A stretch of DNA of 43,165 nucleotides from JAGNEJ01 sp043757865 (GTDB taxonomy: Bacteria; Verrucomicrobiota; Verrucomicrobiia; Verrucomicrobiales; V1-33): positions 1 through 43,165 of the forward strand of contig JAYVOP010000344.1 in the NCBI GenBank assembly GCA_043757865.1, read 5' to 3'. Below the pieces are notes generated by a model. The model was not told the DNA's origin and ran no database searches. It was given only the letters and a program-made list of their open reading frames with translations. Position numbers and translations under genes: made by a program. This document shows, piece by piece, positions 14,775-22,442 of the stretch (positions within the stretch are counted from its first letter, which is position 1; the number at the start of each line of letters is the position of its first letter).

Positions 14775-16205
14775 TTAGCGTTTCTTTTTGGGCGTCACCT
14801 TGGGAGTGGGCGCTGGAGTGGGCGCTGGTGGAGCTTCTTGGCTAGAGGGATTCTCCACCGGCATCATCTCGCTCTCGCTGATCTGCGCGGCTCGGGGCGC
14901 GGCCACCGTCACGGGTGGCTCTGGCAAATAATGGGCCACCAGATCAATCAGAAATTTCCAACTCACCATGTCCGGCTTGTCCTGCCCTTGGCGTTGCAGG
15001 GAGACGTGGACATGCACTTCATTGCTGCGGAAGGGCTCCACGACTTGGTAAGTGATGTGCCCGGTGCGCGGATCATAGGTGCAGGGCACTTGGCCTAGGC
15101 CAGCGATCTTCATCGTCACACTAGCAGGGTCAATCTTTTCCAGCTTACTCACATCAATTGACAGCAGGGGCCGCCGCTCAGCGATCGTCGCATTCGGCGG
15201 GGGCGAGGTGGTCACCAGCGGCTCGTCCTCGCCCTCGGCTGCGCCCAGCAGTTGGCGGCCCAGATCCCCCTCGCTCACGCCGTGGAAACTGAGCGCAGCT
15301 TTAAAATTATGATCCTTGAGATCATTACCTAACACCACATAGCGCGGAATTAATCCGGGCACGCTTTCCCAGGTGGCTTTAGCCGGGTTTACACTAAACA
15401 TATACTCATATCCGAACGAGGTTCCCAGCTCTAAAATGTGCTGCGTATAGGTGCCGCCAGGGTGCGCGTAGGTGGGCACCGGGACCATGAATAGCTCCTC
15501 CAGAAAGACCTTCGACTCGTGCAATTCCTTGACTAGAAAGGCCTCGTAGGCTTCTGGCGTCTTGGTGCCTGGCTTCGCAATGTTAAACGGATGACTCACA
15601 CTGTGGCTGCCAATCTCTCCCCGGTTGGCCATGATTTCTTTAATCATCGGCGTCGTGAGCGCGCGCCCACCTCCATTGACATATTTTTGATAAAGAAAGA
15701 TCGTGAATGGATAGCCGAATTCTTTCAAGATGGGTAAAGCATCGTAATAAACACTGCTATAACCATCATCAATCGTGATCATCACACTGGAGTCAGGGAT
15801 GTCCTGCTCCCCGCGTCGCCATTTTAGAAACTGCGTAAGACTAATCACCGGCAGTCGGGCATCTTTGATGGACTGCATCTGCGCCCGAAAATGATCCGTC
15901 TGGATGCGCATCTGCACGGGCGGTTTATTGGCGGCAAAATCGTGATAGCACAGGATGGCCACCTGGGCGGCTTTGTTCACTTTTAGCTCGGGAATAGCCG
16001 CTGCGGGCGGGACGTCCGGCTCTGGCTCGGGTTCTGCGGCGGGAGGATCATCGGAGATTTCCACCACGGTGGCGCGCGGAGCCTCCTCGGAGGCTGGTTC
16101 GGGCGGAGCCGCAGCTTCCGATGACGGTTTTTTGCAACTGGTGAAACTGAGGCTGAGGAGCAACGCCCAGAGGCTGCTGCGGATGGAGTTAGGCATGGTG
16201 GTCAC
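14775..16205 (-). CDS. Lipoprotein polysaccharide deacetylase (NodB domain, CE4)
   Basis: This is a metal-dependent deacetylase acting on an N-acetylated polysaccharide at the cell surface or in the periplasm. The 476-residue protein has a type II signal peptide with lipobox FTSC (lipidated C24), then an acidic Pro/Glu-rich spacer (about 28-75). A NodB fold follows: TIDDGY (144-149) as the catalytic and metal Asp pair, HSVSHP (201-206) as the metal histidines, and AHPGGTY (247-253). A further beta-rich region (about 330-430) resembles an Ig-like domain, and the tail is Ala/Pro/Lys-rich. It follows pal by 15 bases and precedes the racemase gene by 4 bases, so all four minus-strand genes from tolB on may share a transcript. 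The substrate is unknown; peptidoglycan or exopolysaccharide is possible. Confidence 0.88.
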   Translation of the reverse strand: MTTMPNSIRSSLWALLLSLSFTSCKKPSSEAAAPPEPASEEAPRATVVEISDDPPAAEPEPEPDVPPAAAIPELKVNKAAQVAILCYHDFAANKPPVQMRIQTDHFRAQMQSIKDARLPVISLTQFLKWRRGEQDIPDSSVMITIDDGYSSVYYDALPILKEFGYPFTIFLYQKYVNGGGRALTTPMIKEIMANRGEIGSHSVSHPFNIAKPGTKTPEAYEAFLVKELHESKVFLEELFMVPVPTYAHPGGTYTQHILELGTSFGYEYMFSVNPAKATWESVPGLIPRYVVLGNDLKDHNFKAALSFHGVSEGDLGRQLLGAAEGEDEPLVTTSPPPNATIAERRPLLSIDVSKLEKIDPASVTMKIAGLGQVPCTYDPRTGHITYQVVEPFRSNEVHVHVSLQRQGQDKPDMVSWKFLIDLVAHYLPEPPVTVAAPRAAQISESEMMPVENPSSQEAPPAPTPAPTPKVTPKKKR

Positions 16206-16220
16206 AGGAAAATAAGCAGG

Positions 16221-16670
16221 TTAGGGAATGAGGCCGAACTCCACGCGGCGGCCCTCCGCGCCCGTGGGGCCAGCGGGCTCTGCGCCCAGGGAGAGCGTTT
16301 GCAGTTGAGGTTCGGCCACGCCCGCAGCCAGCAAGGCGGTGCGGACGGCCAGGGCGCGTTGTTCGCCTAACACTCGATTGTATTCAGCGGTGCCAGGGTC
16401 TTGCGCATGGCCGACGAGGAGGAGCCGCGCGCTGGGATGCGCGGGCAGATAGGCGATGACGGGAGCCAGGGATTTCAGTTCCGCAGGGCTGAGCAGCGCG
16501 CTGTCTTCAGCAAACTGCACAGGAGTAAAGCGCGTCCGGTCCACACTCGCACTGCCCGGGCCGGAGAAGGAATACGTCTCATTCCGGGCAGGCATCCCGT
16601 CTTGATGAGGGAAATGTCCGCAGGCAGTAAGTGCTAAGCTAAGGATCAGGATAGCGGTTAGTGGGACCAT
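16221..16670 (-). CDS. pal: Peptidoglycan-associated lipoprotein, OmpA-like (Pal)
   Basis: This outer-membrane lipoprotein binds peptidoglycan through an OmpA C-terminal domain and partners with TolB. It has 149 residues. The signal ends in lipobox LTAC (C17), and the OmpA-like fold covers about residues 50-149 with LLLVGHAQDPGTAEYNRVLG and EQRALAVRTALLAAGV, matching the family's NxxLSxxRAxxV pattern. The end EGRRVEFGLI is typical. Its ATG lies inside the 3' end of tolB (13-base overlap in another frame), so translation is probably coupled. tolQ, tolR and tolA are not adjacent. It is shorter than E. coli Pal (173) but has all core elements. Confidence 0.88.
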   Translation of the reverse strand: MVPLTAILILSLALTACGHFPHQDGMPARNETYSFSGPGSASVDRTRFTPVQFAEDSALLSPAELKSLAPVIAYLPAHPSARLLLVGHAQDPGTAEYNRVLGEQRALAVRTALLAAGVAEPQLQTLSLGAEPAGPTGAEGRRVEFGLIP

Positions 16671-17884
16671 GAAGGTTGGGCGAGGTGGCCGAGGTTCATA
16701 ATGATGGTGTGCTTGGTATCATTACCAATATGATGCACGATGAGGTGATCTTTGCTGACATAGACCAGATGCCGTCCATCCGCTCCCCAGCAGGGATCTT
16801 GACCTTCTGCCAGGAGGCGCGTGGTGCCCAGATGGAGGTCGGTGATGGCAATGGAAAGGCGGCTCCCATGGCGCACAGTAGCAGCTAGTAATTTACCATC
16901 CGGGGACCAATTCGGTTCCGTAGTATAGGCATAGCCGTTGAGCACGGGCACTGGCGTGCCCCCTGCTGCGGGGATGATGAAGAGCGCGGGTTTCCCCTGC
17001 GGATTCGCGGTATAGGCAATGCGCTGGCCATCGGGCGACCACGCGGGCGAGGCCTCCGCCCACGGCGTCTGCGTGAGACGCCGCCCGCCCAGGCCCCCGG
17101 GATTGGTAATATAAATTTCTGGATTGCCAGAGAAGCTCATGGTCATGGCGAGGCGGTCCCCCTCAGGAGAAAAGGCCGCTCCGCTATTGGTGCCGGGGGC
17201 GTTGACGATGCGGCGGCGGGCATTGCTGCGGAGGTCCAGGAGGTAGATGTCCGGGTAGCCATTCACATCACTCGTGAAGGCCAGGAAGACAGCATCATTT
17301 CTCAAGTTAGGGGACACGCAATGGCTTTGGTCCGTGGTCACTTGCCGCACATTGGCTCCGTCCGCATCACACAGATAAATTTCCTGATGCCCGCTGGCGT
17401 CACTGACAAAGGCGATGCGCGTCATGCCGATGCCAGGGCGGCCATAGAGCACGCTTTGGATCTCATCTGCGAATTGCAGCGCGTTCTGCCGCAGCGTTAG
17501 ACTGTCATACGTTTCGGTAAAGAGCAGTGGCCCCTCCGGAGCCTGGAGACGGCCTTGGATCTTGCCTCCAGAGGAATCTCCGCTGATCAGAAAGGGCGTC
17601 CCCGCGCCCTCGAACACGCAGTCCCCGGTCTGCTCTAACGCCTCCCGCACGGCGGCGGCGGCAGTGGCCCCCAGACTGCCCGTGAACTCGCTAAACTTGA
17701 TATATGCTTTCGTGGTCAAGCTGCCACGGAGGCGTCGCACGCTAGGCACCTCCTCCGCGTCTGCCGCCCACAGCGCACCACCTCCGCAAAAGCAGAGGAG
17801 CAAACAGCAGGGCAGGCAAAGGAGGGGAAACATCATGGAGGGAAAGGCGGCGGCACTGCTATCACCGCGCATTGCGCTTGGCAA
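16658..17884 (-). CDS. tolB: Tol-Pal system protein TolB (WD40-like beta-propeller)
   Basis: This periplasmic protein of the Tol-Pal system helps constrict the outer membrane at division. The protein (408 residues from the first start) has a hydrophobic signal segment (about 18-40, ending ALWA before ADAEE), an N-terminal alpha/beta domain, then a propeller built of PD40 repeats. Examples of those repeats are TRIAFVSDASGHQEIYLCD, AAFSPEGDRLAMTMSFSGNP and PAWSPDGQRIAYTANPQGKP. The start is uncertain: ATG at 17884, 17872 (which gives an Arg in the n-region), 17836 or 17833 are all possible, and none has a clear ribosome site. A hairpin CATTGC/GCAATG lies around 17868-17884. pal overlaps its end. 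The large TPR gene is divergent. Confidence 0.88.
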   Translation of the reverse strand: MPSAMRGDSSAAAFPSMMFPLLCLPCCLLLCFCGGGALWAADAEEVPSVRRLRGSLTTKAYIKFSEFTGSLGATAAAAVREALEQTGDCVFEGAGTPFLISGDSSGGKIQGRLQAPEGPLLFTETYDSLTLRQNALQFADEIQSVLYGRPGIGMTRIAFVSDASGHQEIYLCDADGANVRQVTTDQSHCVSPNLRNDAVFLAFTSDVNGYPDIYLLDLRSNARRRIVNAPGTNSGAAFSPEGDRLAMTMSFSGNPEIYITNPGGLGGRRLTQTPWAEASPAWSPDGQRIAYTANPQGKPALFIIPAAGGTPVPVLNGYAYTTEPNWSPDGKLLAATVRHGSRLSIAITDLHLGTTRLLAEGQDPCWGADGRHLVYVSKDHLIVHHIGNDTKHTIIMNLGHLAQPSWSH

Positions 17885-18005
17885 TGAGGCAATCTATGCA
17901 GCCCGGAACGAGGACTGGAGTCTCTGCGCTCAGGCCTAATTGCAGATTGCCGAAGCGGGGCGGCTGCACGATGCTGGCGGCCATTCACCCTAACGCCAGA
18001 CCACC

Positions 18006-20468
18006 GTGCATCGTTTTCTCTTACCGTTTTTCGTTCTCCTTCAAAGCCCCGCTCTCGCTGGGTCGCTGCCCGAGTTAGCAGATGCCGAGCGCGCGATGCA
18101 GGATCGCCTGCCCGCCGTGGCGCTCACCAAGCTGGAGCGCCTCCTCGCCACCCCCAAGCTGCCTGCCGAGGTGGCCAATGCCGCACGACTGCTAGCAGAA
18201 GAAGCGGCCGTGCGCGCGGACGAACCCGCCCGCGGACTCGCGCTCACCCCCACGCTGCCGCCGCCCGTGGCTCCCGCGCTAGCCTTCTGGCGGGCCTCGG
18301 CCTTGCAAGCGCTAGGCCAATTCTCCGCCGCCCTAGCACTCTATCAAACACTGCCAGCGGACGAGGCGTGGCCGTATGCGCAGCAGGCTCATTTTAATCA
18401 AGCCTCAGTCCTGTTGGGTTTAAGCGATACCGAGGCCGCTCTGAAATTATTGCTAGAGCTAGCCAAAGCCGCCGATCCCACCACCCGCATCCGCGCCCAG
18501 ATCTGGCTCGCGGAAACGTATTTAACCCAGGGAAATTTCCCAGCGGCCACCACCACTCTAGCCGCTATCACCGACGCGGGGGAATTGGCGCTGGAGCGGG
18601 AATTCCTCCTGGGGAAGCTCTGCCTAGCCCAGTCCCAGGCTGGTCCCGCTGCGGAACACTACGAGGCCGTGCTGCACGCGATGACTCCCGCCGGGCGGAA
18701 ACTGTATCCCTCCGCCGCGTTAGGATTTGCCCGCGCCCAACTCGCGCTGGGCCACCCAGCGGTGGCCACGCGCACGCTGGCAGAACTCATCGCGGCCAGC
18801 CCAGAGGCACGGTATCTGGACCTCGCGTTTGCAGAGTTTCGCTTAGCCAATCGACCGCCGGACCCGGAGTTAGAAAAGCTCCTCAGTGGCTGGTCCGCCA
18901 GCCCGGATGGCGCATTGAACGCTCCCGCCCAGCACGCGTTGATCGAGTCTAAGGAAGCGGGAGCTCATGTGGACGAGGCGCTGCTGCTCTGTGCAGAATT
19001 TACCACCAAATATCCCACCCATCCCTTGCTGGCGGAGGTGCTGCTGCGGCAGTCCCGGATGCTCATCACGCAGGGTCATGCGGACTTGGCCCTGCAACGG
19101 CTAGCCCCGCTCCAGAGCGCCTCCCAGCCGCCGCAGGTGCAGGCGTGGGCGGCGGAAGTGGTGGGCTATGCGAAGCTGCGGGTGGGCGATTTTAAGAGCG
19201 CGGCCCAGGCGTTCAAGACCGTGACGGACCAGACGCCGGAGCCTGAGCAAAAATTGCTAGCAAAATTTCAATCCGCCCTGGCCACGCTCCAAGCCAGCCG
19301 CCCGGAGGCCCTCCCTGATTTGAGTCAAGCGGGGCTTAGTGCCGCCTTGGAGGCTGATCTGCGGCTGGAACGTGGACTCTATGCGGCGGCCAAAGGAGCC
19401 CCGGAGGCAGACCGCTATTTGGAAAATTTCCTCAAGCAACATGCGGATCATCCCCGCGCCTTTGCCGCCGCCCTAGCCTTAGCAGAGTCCGTCTTGCCGC
19501 AGTGGCACTTAAAAAATGAAGTCATGGAAGGCCATCTGCGCACCGCCAAAACTTTCGCCAAAACGCCTGCGGACGAGCAACGAGTGGAGCTGCTAGCGCT
19601 CCATTTTGCCGCCCTGAGCGCCACGCCGGAAGCCTTTGCCAAGCAAGCGGACGCCTACCTCACCACCCACGATCCCGGCACCCCGCAGCGTGCCGACTTA
19701 CTCTTCAAACTAGCAGAACGCCTCTATAACGCCCAGCAATACGCCCCCGCCAAGGCCCGCTTCCTCCAGTTAGTGGCAGAGGAGCCGGAGGCCACGGAAG
19801 TGGAGGCCGCCCTCTTTTTTGCGGGCAAGGCCACGTTAGGCAGCCTCGCGCAAGGGTGTGAGGAACAAGCCATCAAACTGTGGGATAAAGTGGCTGCTGG
19901 CAAAGGCCCGCTGCGCCTGCAAGCCCGTCTGGAGCAGGGAAAACTGGACCAGCGACGCGATCCCGCCGCCGCCTTGCAGATCTTCGATGCCATCCTCAAA
20001 GCGCAGCCGCCGCCCGATGCTAGCCTCCACCATCACGTGCTCTGCCTACGGGGGGAGACCCTCCTCGCCCAAGCCCTAGAGCGGCCCGCCCTGCTGCCGC
20101 AGGCCATGGCCAGCTTTGCCGAAGTGCTCACCAGCCCCACCGCTAGCACGTATTGGAAGCAACAAGCCCAAGTGCGCCAAGGCGACTGCCTGCTTAACTC
20201 CAAGCAAGAACCTGCTGCCCTCGAAGCCTACACCGAGGCCATGAATCTGACCCCCGCCGCCACCACCGCGAGTGCCGAGGAGGCAGACTACTTCTGGTTC
20301 TTCCGCGCGGGGGAAAAAGCCATGCGCTTACTCGAATCCAAGCAGCGCTGGAAAGAAGCCGTGGCCATCGCCCAAAAGCTCGCAGAGGCCCCCGGTCCCA
20401 AAGCCGATGCCGCCCGCGAGCGCGCCAACCGGCTCATCACCGAGCACTTTATTTACCAGGAAGAGTGA
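18006..20468 (+). CDS. Large exported tetratricopeptide-repeat protein
   Basis: This 820-residue protein is almost entirely helical with many degenerate TPR units, such as AYAQQAHFNQASVLLGLSDT-like and KLRVGDFKSAAQAFKTVTDQ. A short signal peptide (MHRFLLPFFVLLQSPALA, cut before GSLP) suggests a periplasmic or outer-membrane location. TPR arrays of this kind act as scaffolds. No enzymatic motif is visible. It starts 121 bases from the divergent tolB, so a role near the Tol-Pal machinery, like CpoB/YbgF, is tempting, but it is far longer and lacks the CpoB coiled-coil start. The gene is rich in CTAG: 16 by hand count in 2.46 kb, far more than in res. Composition is Ala/Leu-rich and GC-rich, native in look. 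Confidence 0.85.
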   Translation: MHRFLLPFFVLLQSPALAGSLPELADAERAMQDRLPAVALTKLERLLATPKLPAEVANAARLLAEEAAVRADEPARGLALTPTLPPPVAPALAFWRASALQALGQFSAALALYQTLPADEAWPYAQQAHFNQASVLLGLSDTEAALKLLLELAKAADPTTRIRAQIWLAETYLTQGNFPAATTTLAAITDAGELALEREFLLGKLCLAQSQAGPAAEHYEAVLHAMTPAGRKLYPSAALGFARAQLALGHPAVATRTLAELIAASPEARYLDLAFAEFRLANRPPDPELEKLLSGWSASPDGALNAPAQHALIESKEAGAHVDEALLLCAEFTTKYPTHPLLAEVLLRQSRMLITQGHADLALQRLAPLQSASQPPQVQAWAAEVVGYAKLRVGDFKSAAQAFKTVTDQTPEPEQKLLAKFQSALATLQASRPEALPDLSQAGLSAALEADLRLERGLYAAAKGAPEADRYLENFLKQHADHPRAFAAALALAESVLPQWHLKNEVMEGHLRTAKTFAKTPADEQRVELLALHFAALSATPEAFAKQADAYLTTHDPGTPQRADLLFKLAERLYNAQQYAPAKARFLQLVAEEPEATEVEAALFFAGKATLGSLAQGCEEQAIKLWDKVAAGKGPLRLQARLEQGKLDQRRDPAAALQIFDAILKAQPPPDASLHHHVLCLRGETLLAQALERPALLPQAMASFAEVLTSPTASTYWKQQAQVRQGDCLLNSKQEPAALEAYTEAMNLTPAATTASAEEADYFWFFRAGEKAMRLLESKQRWKEAVAIAQKLAEAPGPKADAARERANRLITEHFIYQEE

Positions 20469-20517
20469 GGCTTTTTTGGAGTTGCCAGGAGGCTGCAAGA
20501 CAGGGAACCCAAGAAGC

Positions 20518-20694
20518 ATGAAAGCTTATATTTTAACCGCTGAGAAGTCCCTGAGAACCAAGGCGCGCGCGTCCGCCAAGGCCTGCAAAACCACGCTCAA
20601 TCAACTCTTACGTGATTGGCTCGCTAGCCAGCTGGCCAAAACAGAACGCGAGGCCAAGTTAGCTGATTTGGAGGGTCGCTTAAACTACGTGTAA
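20518..20694 (+). CDS. VapB-like antitoxin (58 residues)
   Basis: This is a small protein starting MKAYILTAEKSLRTKARASA. It has a basic helical middle, then TTLNQLLRDWLASQLAK and the end LEGRLNYV. The pattern, a short strand followed by helices with a TSLNxLxRxWL-type core, is that of VapB-family ribbon-helix-helix antitoxins, which bind their own promoter and a PIN-domain ribonuclease partner. It starts 49 bases after the TPR gene. A PIN-domain start follows 31 bases downstream but is broken, so the antitoxin seems to be orphaned. It may persist as a neutral remnant or cross-protect against a toxin encoded elsewhere. The short length makes the call moderate. Confidence 0.65.
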   Translation: MKAYILTAEKSLRTKARASAKACKTTLNQLLRDWLASQLAKTEREAKLADLEGRLNYV

Positions 20695-20725
20695 TCCGGC
20701 GGCCCCTTTACTCGTGACCAGATGA

Positions 20726-20791
20726 ATGAGCGCTACGGTTTTTCTGGATACGAATGTCCTCTTCTATGCTTCGATACAACGTCACTCATAA
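20726..20791 (+). pseudogene. Truncated VapC toxin (PIN-domain start only)
   Basis: The frame reads MSATVFLDTNVLLYASIQRHS and stops at TAA 20789-20791. FLDTNVLLYA is the classic first strand of a PIN-domain ribonuclease, with D8 as the first metal-binding Asp. A full VapC has about 130 residues with three more acidic residues. None of these can be recognised before the convergent DUF1501 gene ends at 20891. It sits directly behind the VapB-like gene, the normal toxin position. The rest appears to be deleted, and the following 100 bases show no clear PIN residues in any frame. Confidence 0.7.
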
Positions 20792-20890
20792 AGCGGTACC
20801 GTGCGGGAGGCGATTTACTCGGTATTCGGTAAACCTTTCAGTCCCAAACTAAGGTATTGGAAGATGAATATCCGTTTGAACAAAATCGCC

Positions 20891-22423
20891 TTACACCAAG
20901 AAGCCCAGGTTGCTGCTAGGGAAGCGGCTCAAGTTAGGAAACACCGCATTCAGCGCGGCGGTGTCGAGGCCGAACCAGCGGGCTAGGGTGGCGCTGTATT
21001 CGTCCACGCTTTGGGTGGGGATCCAGCGGCCAGTGGCGCTGGTGCCAGTGTCGTAGTCGTCCGGGCCGTTTAAGGCTAGGGTGGGGTAGGTGCCGTAGAG
21101 TCGGCCACCGTTGACGGCTCCGCCGCAGACCATGTGGTGGCTGCCCCAAGCGTGATCGCTGCCCAGGCCATTGCTTTTGAAGGTGCGGCTGAAATCGCTG
21201 GCGGTAAAGGCGGTCACTTTGTTGGCGACGCTCAGCGCATTGGTGGCGTTGTAGAATTTCCCTAACGCAGCGCTGGTGGTGGCTAGCAGGTTGTTGTGGG
21301 CTAGCGGTTGATCCCCATGGGTATCGTGGCCGCCTAACTGCACGAAGAAAATTTGCCGTCTCATGCCCAGGAAACTGCGCTCTGCGATGATGCGGGCCAC
21401 GGTGTGGAGTTGCTTCTCGAGGTCGTTCAGGCTGTTATACGTGACGGCTCCACCGATACCGAATTGGGTATCGATGGTGGTGCCGGAGGCGGCATCTGGT
21501 TGGCCAGTGGTGAGGCGTGTTAGGGCGGTGGCGAGGCTGGCTCCATTGTAGATGGCGCGTTCGTTTACTTTCTGGAAATCGCGCTCATGTAAGTTCGTGC
21601 GCGCAGTGTTCAGAGCGCTGCTTCCGCCCGCGGTGGGGTCTCGCAGGATGGAGTCAATGACGGCTTGGCGGGTACTATAGAGTTGTAGGCTGACGGCTCC
21701 GCTGGTGCTGACTTGGAATTGGTTCACGGTATTGCCGACTTCCCAAGTGTTGCTCCCGGCTAAGCTAACGCTCATGGAAATACTGCCGAGGGGGATGCCT
21801 TGATTAGCTAGTTCTGTCCTCATGCGGTCAGACGTCCCGCCGCCCCAGCCCACTTTGGTGATCACATCCGGCACGGACGTTTGCCATTGGGTGACTTGAT
21901 CGTTGTGGGAGAAAAGCTGCGGCGGGAGCTTGCGAGACTTGGCTTGGATCTGGGATTTGTTGGCAGGTTCTACTTGGACGCCCGTGTTCGTAACGAAGGC
22001 GAGTTTGCCAGTATTGAATAACGTCTGCACGGCGGGCATCCCGCTATGCACGGCATAGTCGCCTGTGGTGAGGGCGTTGCTGAGTGGTCGGGCGTAGTAG
22101 CTATTCGGGTTCGTGGCTCCGTTGATGGTCGGGCGCGCAGCAGCGGCGGCAGCGTCTTCCCAGAGGGCGAGGCGTTCTCCGCGCGTGGCCTTGTAGCTGG
22201 CATAGCGAGGGTCCGTGGGCGCAGGCAGGAGCATGTTATTGGTATCATTGCCCCCGGCTAGGAATACGCAGACTAACGCCTTGTAGTCCGCCACGTTGAT
22301 GGTGGCCATGGCGTTGTTAATGAGGCGCAGGTCTAGCAAGGTATTGGCCACGGTGCCGCCTGCTAGCAGGCCGGAGGCGCGACGCAGGAAATTCCGCCGA
22401 TTGAGTAGTTCACGTGAGGTCAT
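20891..22423 (-). CDS. DUF1501 family protein with Tat signal
   Basis: This 510-residue protein of the DUF1501 family (sulfatase/alkaline phosphatase-like fold by family knowledge, function unproven) is abundant in planctomycetes and verrucomicrobia. The N-terminus has a twin-arginine-type signal, NRRNFLRRASGLLAGG. Family landmarks include LVCVFLAGGNDTNNMLLP (start of the core), FFVQLGGHDTHGDQPLAHNN (metal-site-like Asp/His) and SDHAWGSHHMVCGGAVNGG near the C-terminus. It lies 19 bases downstream of the DUF1800 gene on the same strand. These two families are nearly always paired, so they most likely work together in the envelope or outside the cell. Confidence 0.92.
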   Translation of the reverse strand: MTSRELLNRRNFLRRASGLLAGGTVANTLLDLRLINNAMATINVADYKALVCVFLAGGNDTNNMLLPAPTDPRYASYKATRGERLALWEDAAAAAARPTINGATNPNSYYARPLSNALTTGDYAVHSGMPAVQTLFNTGKLAFVTNTGVQVEPANKSQIQAKSRKLPPQLFSHNDQVTQWQTSVPDVITKVGWGGGTSDRMRTELANQGIPLGSISMSVSLAGSNTWEVGNTVNQFQVSTSGAVSLQLYSTRQAVIDSILRDPTAGGSSALNTARTNLHERDFQKVNERAIYNGASLATALTRLTTGQPDAASGTTIDTQFGIGGAVTYNSLNDLEKQLHTVARIIAERSFLGMRRQIFFVQLGGHDTHGDQPLAHNNLLATTSAALGKFYNATNALSVANKVTAFTASDFSRTFKSNGLGSDHAWGSHHMVCGGAVNGGRLYGTYPTLALNGPDDYDTGTSATGRWIPTQSVDEYSATLARWFGLDTAALNAVFPNLSRFPSSNLGFLV

Positions 22424-22442
22424 AGGATTGGGGTGGTTAAAC

